Assembly: GCF_002591975.1 (NCBI RefSeq)
Contig: NZ_NVQE01000021.1
Span: 1-64,000 of the forward strand
Length of the DNA: 64,000 nucleotides
Source of the DNA: Mycobacterium neglectum
GTDB taxonomy: Bacteria; Actinomycetota; Actinomycetes; Mycobacteriales; Mycobacteriaceae
Direction: 5' to 3'
Position 1 is the stretch's first letter; every line of letters begins with the position of its first letter. Shown piece after piece: positions 24,751-32,743 of the stretch. Position numbers and translations under genes: made by a program. The notes beneath the pieces are model-generated. The model worked only from the letters and a program-made list of their open reading frames with translations, did not search any database and was not told the DNA's origin.

Positions 24751-25524
24751 ATGGGCGCGGGCGCGCATCCGCTCTACCGTCACGACGAGTCGGCCGTACA
24801 TCGGACGCCCGCCGAGGTCAAGATCGTCTGTCTTTTGGTGTTCGTCCTCGCGGTGGTCGCGACCCCGCGAGAGATGTTCTGGCCGTTCGCGATCTACGCT
24901 GCGATCGTCCTCGTGACATGGCGGCTAGCACGGATCCCCCTGCGGTGGGTTTTACCTCGCATGCTGATCGAGGCGCCCTTTCTGATACTCGCTGTCCTGC
25001 TGCCGTTCGCCGAGGGTGGGCAGCGCATCGACGTCGCGGGACTACAGCTTTCGGTGACCGGGCTGTGGGCGGCCTGGGGCATCGTCATCAAGGGCACGCT
25101 CGGTGTCGCTGCCGCGCTGACACTCGCCGCCACCACATCCGCGACCGAGCTTCCCGCGGCGCTGAGCCGGCTCGCTGTGCCCGCCGTGGTGACGTCGGTC
25201 CTCGTACTGATGATCCGCTATATCGACCTGCTGGCGGCCGAGGTGAGCCGCATGCGAATGGCCAGGATCGCACGAGGTGACTCACCGCGGGCCCTGCATC
25301 AGGCCCGCGCGATCGCGACCGGCATCGGCGCGTTGTTCCTGCGCTCCTACGAGCGTGGCGAACGGGTGTATGCGGCGATGTTGTCGCGCGGATTCGACGG
25401 CAGGGCTCCGGATCTCGCGGTGATCGGGGCCCCGCCGAGGGCCGCCACGACCCAGTGGGTGGTGGCGATGCTGCCAGCCGCTGCAGCGGTCGCGGTGTCG
25501 GTGGCGGCGTGGGTGACGCTGTGA
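24751..25524 (+). CDS. cbiQ: Cobalt ECF transporter T component CbiQ
   Basis: 257 aa. The transmembrane coupling component of the ECF transporter, with about five to six hydrophobic helices. Two cytosolic coupling motifs of the Ala-Arg-Gly type are recognisable: ARIARGDSP near residue 170 and MLSRGFDG near residue 210, which dock on the ATPase. It begins 3 bases after the PDGLE gene stop. It is overlapped by the cbiO start. Confidence 0.9.
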   Translation: MGAGAHPLYRHDESAVHRTPAEVKIVCLLVFVLAVVATPREMFWPFAIYAAIVLVTWRLARIPLRWVLPRMLIEAPFLILAVLLPFAEGGQRIDVAGLQLSVTGLWAAWGIVIKGTLGVAAALTLAATTSATELPAALSRLAVPAVVTSVLVLMIRYIDLLAAEVSRMRMARIARGDSPRALHQARAIATGIGALFLRSYERGERVYAAMLSRGFDGRAPDLAVIGAPPRAATTQWVVAMLPAAAAVAVSVAAWVTL

Positions 25525-26255
25525 CCGCGATCCGTATCGATCGGCTACGGCACGTGTACCCGGACGGGCATGTGGCGCTCGACGGGATCGACCTCGAGGT
25601 GGCAGCGGGTGAGCGGGTCGCGGTACTCGGACCTAACGGGGCGGGCAAGACCACCTTGATGCTGCACCTCAACGGTGTCCTGACGGCGACCACCGGTTCG
25701 ATACAGATCAGCGGAATTCCGCTGGACCGAAAGAGTCTTCACGACATCCGCAGGCGCGTCGGGCTGGTGTTCCAGGACCCCGACGATCAGCTGTTCATGC
25801 CCACCGTCGCTCAGGACGTCGCGTTCGGGCCTGCGAATTTCGGGCTGCGCGGTGAGGAGCTCGCCGCCCGCGTGGCGAACGCACTTGCGGTGGTGTCGCT
25901 GACCGACGACGCCGAGCGCAGTCCCACCCACCTGTCCGCGGGTCAACGGCGAAGGGCCGCACTGGCAACCGTGCTTGCCTGCCAGCCCGACATCCTGGTG
26001 CTCGACGAGCCGTCGGCCAACCTGGACCCCGTCGCACGCCGCGAACTCGCCGAAACGCTGGCGGGACTCGACGCGACCATGTTGATCGTCACCCATGATC
26101 TCCCGTACGCGGCGCAGCTGTGCGATCGCGCAGTGGTCATGGACGGCGGTGTCATCGTCGCCGACGGCCCGATCACCGACATTCTGTCCGACTCGGAATT
26201 GCTGGCCGCACACCGCCTCGAGTTGCCGTGGGGCTTTTCGGTGCGGGGTCGGTGA
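25521..26255 (+). CDS. cbiO: Cobalt ECF transporter ATPase CbiO
   Basis: 244 aa from GTG 25521, overlapping the cbiQ stop (GTGA). ABC ATPase with Walker A GPNGAGKTT near residues 36-44, Q-loop VFQDPDDQLFMPT, signature LSAGQRRRAALA, Walker B ILVLDEPSANLDP and the switch His in IVTHD. It powers Co2+ uptake with CbiM and CbiQ. The frame open upstream to 25455 lies within cbiQ and is rejected. It converges on the siderophore-interacting protein gene 37 bases downstream. Confidence 0.93.
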   Translation: MTAIRIDRLRHVYPDGHVALDGIDLEVAAGERVAVLGPNGAGKTTLMLHLNGVLTATTGSIQISGIPLDRKSLHDIRRRVGLVFQDPDDQLFMPTVAQDVAFGPANFGLRGEELAARVANALAVVSLTDDAERSPTHLSAGQRRRAALATVLACQPDILVLDEPSANLDPVARRELAETLAGLDATMLIVTHDLPYAAQLCDRAVVMDGGVIVADGPITDILSDSELLAAHRLELPWGFSVRGR

Positions 26256-26292
26256 CACCGATTGCGGCTGGGGTCACGCGCTGGGTTTCTGC

Positions 26293-27117
26293 TCACAGCC
26301 CCAGACGCTCTAGCGCATCGTCGAACTCCTCGAGTGCGACCTTCTCACTCTTGCCCTCTGCGATGGCCTTCTGGTAGATCGCGTACATCCGCGGGCCGTG
26401 GGGCACGAAGCGATCCGACCACTTATCGGCATCGCGTCGCCAATAGCCGATGACATCGGTTTGATCTGTCGTCCAACCCTGCTCGCGGCGAAGGAACTTG
26501 CGAACCGTGCGCGCCCCGGAGGCTTCACCGGCAAACCAACAATAGCCATCGTCGGTGGACGAACAGTGCTGCGCGACCAATTGCGGCAGAACACTGTCGG
26601 TAACACCGTTTCCGGTTCCGATCGAGGGGATGAGCCGTAGGTCGCGCTGCTTCGGCAGGTAATCGAGATCGTCTTCGTGGCGCACTTCCACGATCGCGGT
26701 GGTGTCACCGTGCGCACTGTTTTCGATCAGCCGCGAAATCGCAGGCAGGCCCGCGAGATCGGCGACCAGGACGTGACGGTCGGCATGGGGCGGCGGCCGA
26801 AACCAGGACTTGGCGTGGGCGAGCTCCACGCCGTCGCCAGGCGCAGCGCCGGTTGCCCACCGTGTCCCGGCCGCGTCGCCATGCAGGACGACGTCGACGG
26901 TGATTCGCGCTGTCGTCGAATCATGTTCGCGCACGGTGTAAGTCCGCGCCGTTGGGGCGGGATCGTCGGGTGAGCCGAAATAGATTCCGAGCGCGGCGTC
27001 TCCGATCCGGGGCAGCTGGAGGTGATCCAGACCGGGCGCATGGATGATCACCCGTTGCATGTGCCGGCCCAGCGGCACCGATTCGACCACCGAGCCGGTA
27101 ACGACCGGGGCGGTCAA
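26293..27117 (-). CDS. Siderophore-interacting FAD-binding protein (ViuB-like ferric-siderophore reductase)
   Basis: 274 aa from TTG 27117. FAD_binding_9/SIP family. The N-terminal flavin domain has VPLGRHMQRVIIHAP, PTARTYTVREHD (the R-x-Y-T/S flavin motif) and LHGDAAGTRWA. The C-terminal SIP domain has the HVLVADLAGLPAI and YCWFAGEASGARTVRKFLR segments. These proteins reduce ferric siderophores with NAD(P)H in the cytosol. The TTG start overlaps the mtr stop (TTGA), mirroring other junctions here; the alternative ATG about 20 codons in would remove part of the flavin domain. Co-translation with mycothione reductase suggests a link between iron release and thiol redox. Confidence 0.82.
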   Translation of the reverse strand: MTAPVVTGSVVESVPLGRHMQRVIIHAPGLDHLQLPRIGDAALGIYFGSPDDPAPTARTYTVREHDSTTARITVDVVLHGDAAGTRWATGAAPGDGVELAHAKSWFRPPPHADRHVLVADLAGLPAISRLIENSAHGDTTAIVEVRHEDDLDYLPKQRDLRLIPSIGTGNGVTDSVLPQLVAQHCSSTDDGYCWFAGEASGARTVRKFLRREQGWTTDQTDVIGYWRRDADKWSDRFVPHGPRMYAIYQKAIAEGKSEKVALEEFDDALERLGL

Positions 27118-28529
27118 TGCCTTTTGGAGGGGGGCCAGGCCGGTTCGCCGCAGAGCGCCAACAGCGCGTTCTCGATGACCTCGGGCAACGCGGGGTGGAT
27201 CCAGTATTGGCCGCGCGCCATGTCCTGTGCCGGTAGGTCGAACGCCATCGCCTGAATCAGCGGCTGAATCAGTGACGACGCCTGGTGTCCCATGATGTGC
27301 GCGCCGAGAATCAGGCCGCTGTCGTCGTCGACGATGATCTTCGCGATGCCCGTCGTGTCCTCCATCGCCCAGCCGTACGCGACGTCGCCGAAGTCCTGGA
27401 TCTTGACCCTGATGTTGAGATTCTTTGCGCGCGCTTCGTTCTCGGTGAGTCCGATGCTCGCGATCTGCGGGTCGGTGAAGACCGCCGACGGCACATGCCG
27501 ATGGTCGGACGGCACGAGTGCGTCGGTGTCGTCCCAATCCTGCAGGAGGTTGTGCTTCACCCGGCGGGCCTCGTGGTTGGCCACATGCTTGAGCTGAAAA
27601 TCCGACGACACGTCACCCAACGCGAAGATGCCGCGTGCGGTCGTGCGCTGAAACTCGTCGACCACCACCTGACCGTTTGCGTTCACCTTCACGCCTGCGT
27701 TCTCTGCGTCGAGCAGATCACCGTTGGCCACGCGGCCGGTGGCGACCAGCAGCATGTCGCCGCGCACCTTCGAGCCGTCCTGGCAGGTGATCTCGACGCA
27801 GTCGCCGACCTGCCGCGCGTCGGCCAGCTCGTGATGGTTACGGATCTCCCACTTCTTGGACGCGATGTCGGTGAAACGCATCGAGATGTCGTCGTCGTGA
27901 CCGCGAAGTAGGGTGCTGCCCCTGATCATCAGCGTCACGTGGCTGCCGAGTGCCGAGAAGACGTGTGCGAACTCGCACGCAATGAAGCCGCCCCCGACGA
28001 TGATCAAGCGCTCCGGCACGTCGGCGATGCGCATGATGGTGTCGCTCGTGTGATACGGCACCCCGCACGCGGTGACGGCGTCGGGCACCACAGCCCGCGA
28101 GCCCGCGGCGATCACCACCTGGTCAGCGGTGAACTCATCGCCGTCGTCTGTCCGCAACGCATACCTGCCATCGGATTTCGTCGGCGCGAACCGCGTGTGG
28201 CTCGAGAACACCTGGACGTTCGGCGACGCGCGTCGGTAATTCTCGCCTCCCATTGCGATCGGGTCGATTCGGCCGAACACCCGCGACACGACATCCGGCC
28301 ACCGCACACCGTCGATGTGTGCGTCCACGCCGTATTGCGCTGATTCCCTGGCACTTTGGGCGACTTCGGCCGCGTAGACGAACATCTTCGTGGGTATGCA
28401 GCCGACATTGAGGCAGGTGCCGCCGAACACCCCTTGTTCGCAGATCGCCACCCGTTTGTCTGCGTAGCGCTCATCGATGATGGAATTGCCCGAGCCGGTA
28501 CCGATGATCGCGATATCGAAGTGATTCAT
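27114..28529 (-). CDS. mtr: Mycothione reductase
   Basis: 471 aa. NADPH-dependent flavoprotein disulfide reductase that reduces mycothione to mycothiol, the main mycobacterial thiol. FAD-binding GTGSGN at the N-terminus, the redox disulfide Cys39/Cys44 in GGTCLNVGCIPTK, the NADPH-binding IVGGGFIACEFAH, and the C-terminal HPALPEVIENAL with the His-Glu acid-base pair are all seen. The GSGNSIIDERYADKRVAICE N-terminus matches the mycothione reductase subgroup rather than lipoamide or glutathione reductases. ATGA overlap with the upstream hydrolase gene, and a GAGGAG-like ribosome site just before the ATG. Confidence 0.94.
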   Translation of the reverse strand: MNHFDIAIIGTGSGNSIIDERYADKRVAICEQGVFGGTCLNVGCIPTKMFVYAAEVAQSARESAQYGVDAHIDGVRWPDVVSRVFGRIDPIAMGGENYRRASPNVQVFSSHTRFAPTKSDGRYALRTDDGDEFTADQVVIAAGSRAVVPDAVTACGVPYHTSDTIMRIADVPERLIIVGGGFIACEFAHVFSALGSHVTLMIRGSTLLRGHDDDISMRFTDIASKKWEIRNHHELADARQVGDCVEITCQDGSKVRGDMLLVATGRVANGDLLDAENAGVKVNANGQVVVDEFQRTTARGIFALGDVSSDFQLKHVANHEARRVKHNLLQDWDDTDALVPSDHRHVPSAVFTDPQIASIGLTENEARAKNLNIRVKIQDFGDVAYGWAMEDTTGIAKIIVDDDSGLILGAHIMGHQASSLIQPLIQAMAFDLPAQDMARGQYWIHPALPEVIENALLALCGEPAWPPSKRH

Positions 28530-29560
28530 CTCGCCGCTCCTCGTTCGGGTTGTGTTGTCGAGTCGGCGGTTTCGACGCTGCCGTTGGCGACGTTGCTGTC
28601 CAGCCAGCGGTCCAATTCAGCGTAGGCCGCCTGGCGCGCTTCCGGAACCGACAGGAACACGTCGTGCTTGGCGTCGGTGACCGGTACGACGGTGGTCCTG
28701 TTGCCGATGCATCCGGCCCAACGGGCGATCTGGTTGACATCCAGCACCGCATCCCCGCGTTGGATGATGTCGGGGTCTGCTACCTCGCGCACGCTGCGAT
28801 CGGAGCGCAGGATCAGGTTGGGCACCCCGACGTCGAGCCCACGGTGAAGTTTGGCGTGTCCGCGGCGGATCGCGTGGATCCAGCCGAACGTGACGGGAAA
28901 TCCGCCGATCGGCTTCCACCTGAGGTCGTAGTCGAATTCGCCCGCGTAGTCGCGATGCAGCGTCGAGCCATAACCGCCCTCGGCCACCGGCGGGCGCACC
29001 ACGGTCAACTTGCGCATCCGCGACAGCGCCGCGATCGCCGCGCCGGTCGGCGCGGCGCGCAGGAACGCCGGGCCCTGCAGATCGAGCCAGGGACTGTTGA
29101 GCAGCAGGCCGCTGACCCGTTTGCGCCCCGTCAGACCGAGGCCCCGCAGCCGGTCCAGCCACAGGGACACGATGAGACCGCCGGCCGAGTGCCCGTACAC
29201 GAGCACGTCGGCAGACGATTCGGCGTTGATGAGGTCCAGCGCGCGGATCAGCTCACGGTCGTATCGGGCCAGGTCGGTGGTGAAGTGCGGAGTCTGCCCT
29301 TCTCGCCACGATCGTCCGCATTTGTGTAGATCGAGCGCGTAGAACGCGTAGCCGCGGCTGGCGAAGTGATCGGCGAGTTCAGTATGGAAGAAGTAGTCGG
29401 TGAAACCGTGTACTGCCAGCACCGCGTGGGTAGCCGACGGGTCGGCCTCGCCGCGGCGCACCAGCGTGGCGACGAGCTGCCCTTCCCCGTCGGGATCAGG
29501 TCCCAATTCAACCGTCTGCTGCCGGTAACCGGCCAGCACATCTGGCTCCCACTCGGTCAC
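28526..29560 (-). CDS. Alpha/beta hydrolase (Rv2854-like, serine aminopeptidase S33 type)
   Basis: 344 aa, GTG start. Hydrolase_4-type alpha/beta hydrolase with the oxyanion-hole segment AVHGFTDYFF, nucleophile Ser125 in YGHSAGG, and a C-terminal His in TDAKHDVFLS. It resembles monoacylglycerol-lipase-like proteins; the substrate is unknown. It heads the minus-strand set hydrolase-mtr-siderophore protein with overlapping stop/start codons, matching the Rv2854-Rv2855 neighbourhood. No signal peptide is visible, so it is probably cytosolic. Confidence 0.85.
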   Translation of the reverse strand: MTEWEPDVLAGYRQQTVELGPDPDGEGQLVATLVRRGEADPSATHAVLAVHGFTDYFFHTELADHFASRGYAFYALDLHKCGRSWREGQTPHFTTDLARYDRELIRALDLINAESSADVLVYGHSAGGLIVSLWLDRLRGLGLTGRKRVSGLLLNSPWLDLQGPAFLRAAPTGAAIAALSRMRKLTVVRPPVAEGGYGSTLHRDYAGEFDYDLRWKPIGGFPVTFGWIHAIRRGHAKLHRGLDVGVPNLILRSDRSVREVADPDIIQRGDAVLDVNQIARWAGCIGNRTTVVPVTDAKHDVFLSVPEARQAAYAELDRWLDSNVANGSVETADSTTQPERGAAR

Positions 29561-29725
29561 ACAGCCACCTTAGTCGCGGCTCTCGGACTACCTGGGCCGA
29601 CGTGGGCAGATGACGGCGGGATAACCTGAAATTCGCCAAGTCGAAAGAAACCGACCACGGAGGATGATCTTTCGGGTGTCTGACCCGCAGGTAACTAAGA
29701 GCCCCGCCGGGCCGGTGAGCGCCCG

Positions 29726-30172
29726 ATGACGGTTGCGCTACGCCGAAGTTGGGCCAAGGACCTCGACGCCGCCACGCTTTACGAACTGCTCAAACTGCGC
29801 GTCGAGGTTTTCGTCGTCGAGCAGGCCACTCCATACCCCGAACTGGACGGACGGGATCTGCTCACCGAAACCCGTCATTTCTGGCTCGAGGGACCCGACG
29901 GTGAAGTCATCTGCACTCTGCGGCTGATGGAAGAACATCCGGGTGGCCACAAGGGCTTTCGCATCGGCCGGGTCTGCACCAAACGCGCAGCACGCGGCCA
30001 GGGGCACACCTCTCGGCTGTTGCAGGCCGCACTCGCCGAGGTCGGTGACTATCCGTGCCATATCAATGCACAGACCTATCTCGAGGAGATGTACGCCCAC
30101 CACGGGTTCGTCCGTGACGGGGCGGAGTTTCTCGACGACGGCATTCCGCACGTCCCGATGATCAAATCATGA
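29726..30172 (+). CDS. GNAT acetyltransferase, ElaA family (Rv2851c-like)
   Basis: 148 aa. A small GNAT-fold protein of the ElaA type: the N-terminal LYELLKLRVEVFVVEQATPYPELDGRD segment spans residues 15-41. The acetyl-CoA-binding part reads RIGRVCTKRAARGQGHTSRLL, and INAQTYLEEMYAHHGFVRDG follows. Natural substrate unknown. ATGA overlap with the chelatase gene puts it at the head of the corrinoid-related operon. The 165 bases before it, after the divergent hydrolase gene, must hold the promoters for both. Confidence 0.85.
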   Translation: MTVALRRSWAKDLDAATLYELLKLRVEVFVVEQATPYPELDGRDLLTETRHFWLEGPDGEVICTLRLMEEHPGGHKGFRIGRVCTKRAARGQGHTSRLLQAALAEVGDYPCHINAQTYLEEMYAHHGFVRDGAEFLDDGIPHVPMIKS

Positions 30173-31998
30173 CGACGTACCCCTTCTGCGCGATCGTCGG
30201 CCACGAGCGCCTGCGCCTGGCGCTGCTGCTGTGCGCGGTGCGTCCCGAGATCGGTGGCGTGCTGATCCGCGGCGAGAAGGGCACGGCGAAGTCGACTGCT
30301 GTGCGGGGCCTCGCCAAGGTGCTGGCCGCGGTGGACGGCGCCGCGCTGGTCGAGTTGCCGATCGGTGCGACCGAGGACCGCGTCGTCGGTTCACTGGATC
30401 TGCAGAAGGTGCTGCGTGACGGCGATCACGCGTTCTCGCCGGGCCTGCTGGCCCGCGCGCACGGCGGCGTGCTTTATGTCGACGAGGTCAACCTGCTGCA
30501 CGACCACTTGGTCGACGTGCTTCTCGATGCCGCCGCGATGGGTCGGGTGCACGTGGAGCGAGACGGCATTTCGCACAGCCACGATGCGCGTTTCATGCTC
30601 GTTGGCACGATGAATCCCGAAGAGGGCGAACTGCGTCCACAGTTGCTCGACCGGTTCGGGTTGACCGTTGACGTGCACGCCTCGCGCGATGTCGACATAC
30701 GCGTGGAGGTCGTCCGGCAGCGCATGGCGTTCGAAGCCGACCCGGCCGGATTCGCCGAACGCTACGCCGATGACGACGCCGAACTGGTCGGCCGCATTGC
30801 CGCCGCGCGCGACCGGGTGAGCTCGGTGAGCTTGCCCGACAGCGAGTTACGGCGTATCGCCGCCCTCTGCGCGTCCTTCGACGTCGACGGAATGCGTGCC
30901 GATCTGGTGATCGCCCGGACAGCGGTGGCCCACGCCGCGTGGCGCGGGGCCGACACGGTCGCCGAGGAAGACGTCCGGGTGGCGGCCGAGCTGGCGTTGC
31001 CGCACCGGCGTCGCCGCGACCCGTTCGATGATCCCGGCATTGATCCCGGACAGCTCGACGATGCGATGCAGCAGGCGGGGGAGTCCGCCGATCAGGAGTC
31101 CGATCCCGACCCGGACCCGCCTGGCGGCGGTGAATCACCGTCGAATGAGGTGTCTGACCATCCTGTGCCGCAGCGGAATTCGAGCTCAGCTACACGGCCC
31201 AGCGCGCCGCCGTCGGCGGTGTTCCAGACCCGTGCACTCGTAGTTCCCGGCGTTGGAGAGGGAGCGCCGGGACGCAGATCCCGCGCGCGCAACCGGACCG
31301 GGACCGTCGTCTCGTCGACCACGCTCGCAACCGAGGGCCATGGGCTACACGTATTCGGGACCCTGCTGGCTGCCGTCGGAAACCAGCGGGTGCCGGGTCG
31401 ACCGCGGCCCACACCCGACGATGTGCGCCACGCCGTTCGCGAAGGCCGCGAAGGCAATCTGGTGATCTTCGTGGTCGACGCGTCGGGGTCGATGGCCGCA
31501 CGCGACCGGATGTCGGCTGTAGGTGGGGCTGCGTTGTCGTTGTTGCGCGACGCGTACCAGCGGCGCGACAAGGTCGCGGTGATCACGTTCCGCCAGGCCG
31601 AAGCCAGGTTGTTGCTGCCGCCGACGTCGTCGGTGTACATCGCGAGTCGCCGGCTGGCCCGCTTCGACACGGGAGGCAAAACTCCGCTGGCCCAAGGCCT
31701 GCTGGCCGCGCGGGACGTGGTAATCCGGGAGAAGGCGCGGGACCGGGCACGACGCAGTCTGGTGGTGGTGCTCACCGACGGTCGCGCCACCGGCGGGCCG
31801 GACCCGTTGGGGCGCGCTCGGGAGGCGGCGGCCCGGCTGGTGGCGGAGGGCGCGGCCGCCGTGGTGGTGGACTGCGAGACTTCTTATGTGCGACTGGGTT
31901 TGGCGGAGCAGCTGGCCGGCCATCTGGGTGCGCCCACGGTGCATCTGGCGCAGCTGCGTGCCGAGAACCTCACCGACGTGGTGCGCACCGCCGCCTGA
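30169..31998 (+). CDS. Fused ChlI/ChlD-type chelatase subunit (AAA+ plus VWA; Rv2850c-like)
   Basis: 609 aa. The N-terminal AAA+ domain (about 1-310) has Walker A GEKGTAKS (35-42) and Walker B VLYVDEVNLL. A Pro/Asp/Glu-rich linker (about 300-350) follows. The C-terminal von Willebrand A domain carries the MIDAS motif DASGS (437-441) and a later LTDGRATGG. The architecture is that of the ATPase machinery of Mg-chelatase or CobN-dependent cobaltochelatase. No large ChlH/CobN subunit is in the window; with cobO and cobB directly downstream, a cobaltochelatase role with a CobN encoded elsewhere is the likeliest reading. Confidence 0.85.
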   Translation: MTTYPFCAIVGHERLRLALLLCAVRPEIGGVLIRGEKGTAKSTAVRGLAKVLAAVDGAALVELPIGATEDRVVGSLDLQKVLRDGDHAFSPGLLARAHGGVLYVDEVNLLHDHLVDVLLDAAAMGRVHVERDGISHSHDARFMLVGTMNPEEGELRPQLLDRFGLTVDVHASRDVDIRVEVVRQRMAFEADPAGFAERYADDDAELVGRIAAARDRVSSVSLPDSELRRIAALCASFDVDGMRADLVIARTAVAHAAWRGADTVAEEDVRVAAELALPHRRRRDPFDDPGIDPGQLDDAMQQAGESADQESDPDPDPPGGGESPSNEVSDHPVPQRNSSSATRPSAPPSAVFQTRALVVPGVGEGAPGRRSRARNRTGTVVSSTTLATEGHGLHVFGTLLAAVGNQRVPGRPRPTPDDVRHAVREGREGNLVIFVVDASGSMAARDRMSAVGGAALSLLRDAYQRRDKVAVITFRQAEARLLLPPTSSVYIASRRLARFDTGGKTPLAQGLLAARDVVIREKARDRARRSLVVVLTDGRATGGPDPLGRAREAAARLVAEGAAAVVVDCETSYVRLGLAEQLAGHLGAPTVHLAQLRAENLTDVVRTAA

Positions 31999-32004
31999 GA
32001 TTTT

Positions 32005-32025
32005 GGGCCCACACGAAGTAGGGGA
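32005..32025 (+). repeat. Leader repeat copy 1 (before cobO)
   Basis: GGGCCCACACG followed by AAGTAGGGGA, just before the cobO start. Copy 2 (32666-32687) precedes cobB and a partial copy 3 lies at 40325-40347. The AGGGGA part could serve as the cobO ribosome binding site. Confidence 0.6.
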
Positions 32026-32034
32026 GAGTCGCGC

Positions 32035-32649
32035 ATGCCACAGGGTCAACCGGCCACCGTCCCGGACGACGGGCTGACCACACGCGTTCGCCGCAACGCT
32101 CCACTGCTCGCGGTGCACACCGGCGCGGGCAAGGGTAAATCGACCGCCGCGTTCGGCATGGCGCTGCGGGCGTGGAACCAGGGCTTTTCGGTCGCGGTGT
32201 TCCAATTCGTCAAGAGCGCGAAGTGGAAGGTCGGCGAAGAGGCCGCATTCGGCCAGCTGGGCAGGTTGCACGACGAGCACGGCGTCGGCGGCCCCGTCGA
32301 GTGGCACAAGATGGGTGCGGGCTGGTCGTGGTCGCGTAAGCACGGCGACGAGGACGATCATGCCGCCGCGGCGGCCGACGGCTGGGCGGAGATCACCCGT
32401 CGGCTGGCCGACGAACGCCACGACTTCTACGTCCTCGACGAGTTCACCTATCCCCTGAAGTGGGGGTGGGTCGACGTCGATGAGGTGATCGCGGTGCTGA
32501 CCGCGCGGCCGGGCACGCAGCACGTGGTCATCACGGGCCGCGACGCTCCGCAGGCACTTCTCGACGCCGCCGACCTCGTCACCGAGATGACGAAGGTCAA
32601 ACACCCGATGGACGCCGGTCGCAAGGGCCAAAAGGGCATCGAGTGGTGA
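32035..32649 (+). CDS. cobO: Cob(I)yrinic acid a,c-diamide adenosyltransferase
   Basis: 204 aa. Transfers the adenosyl group of ATP to cob(I)alamin or corrinoid precursors. The BtuR/CobO-type P-loop reads HTGAGKGKSTAAFG near residues 27-40, and the YVLDEFTYPLKWGWVD segment carries the conserved Asp-Glu pair; the VVITGRDAPQALLDAADLVTEM tail spans the C-terminal region. The AGGGGAG sequence upstream (part of the leader repeat) can act as ribosome binding site. It follows the chelatase gene by 36 bases and is followed by cobB. Confidence 0.95.
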   Translation: MPQGQPATVPDDGLTTRVRRNAPLLAVHTGAGKGKSTAAFGMALRAWNQGFSVAVFQFVKSAKWKVGEEAAFGQLGRLHDEHGVGGPVEWHKMGAGWSWSRKHGDEDDHAAAAADGWAEITRRLADERHDFYVLDEFTYPLKWGWVDVDEVIAVLTARPGTQHVVITGRDAPQALLDAADLVTEMTKVKHPMDAGRKGQKGIEW

Positions 32650-32665
32650 CGCTCAACCGCCGTGA

Positions 32666-32687
32666 GGGCCCACACGTGAGTAGGGGA
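32666..32687 (+). repeat. Leader repeat copy 2 (before cobB)
   Basis: GGGCCCACACG-TG-AGTAGGGGA, matching the cobO leader at 32005. As at cobO, an ATGCCA follows shortly after (32698), but here it is out of frame with cobB, whose ATG is at 32744. The cobB leader looks like a duplicated cobO leader. Confidence 0.55.
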
Positions 32688-32743
32688 CGACCGCAAAATG
32701 CCAACATTTGCGGCGTGTCGGCGTACAAACACGGTCGCTCGAC

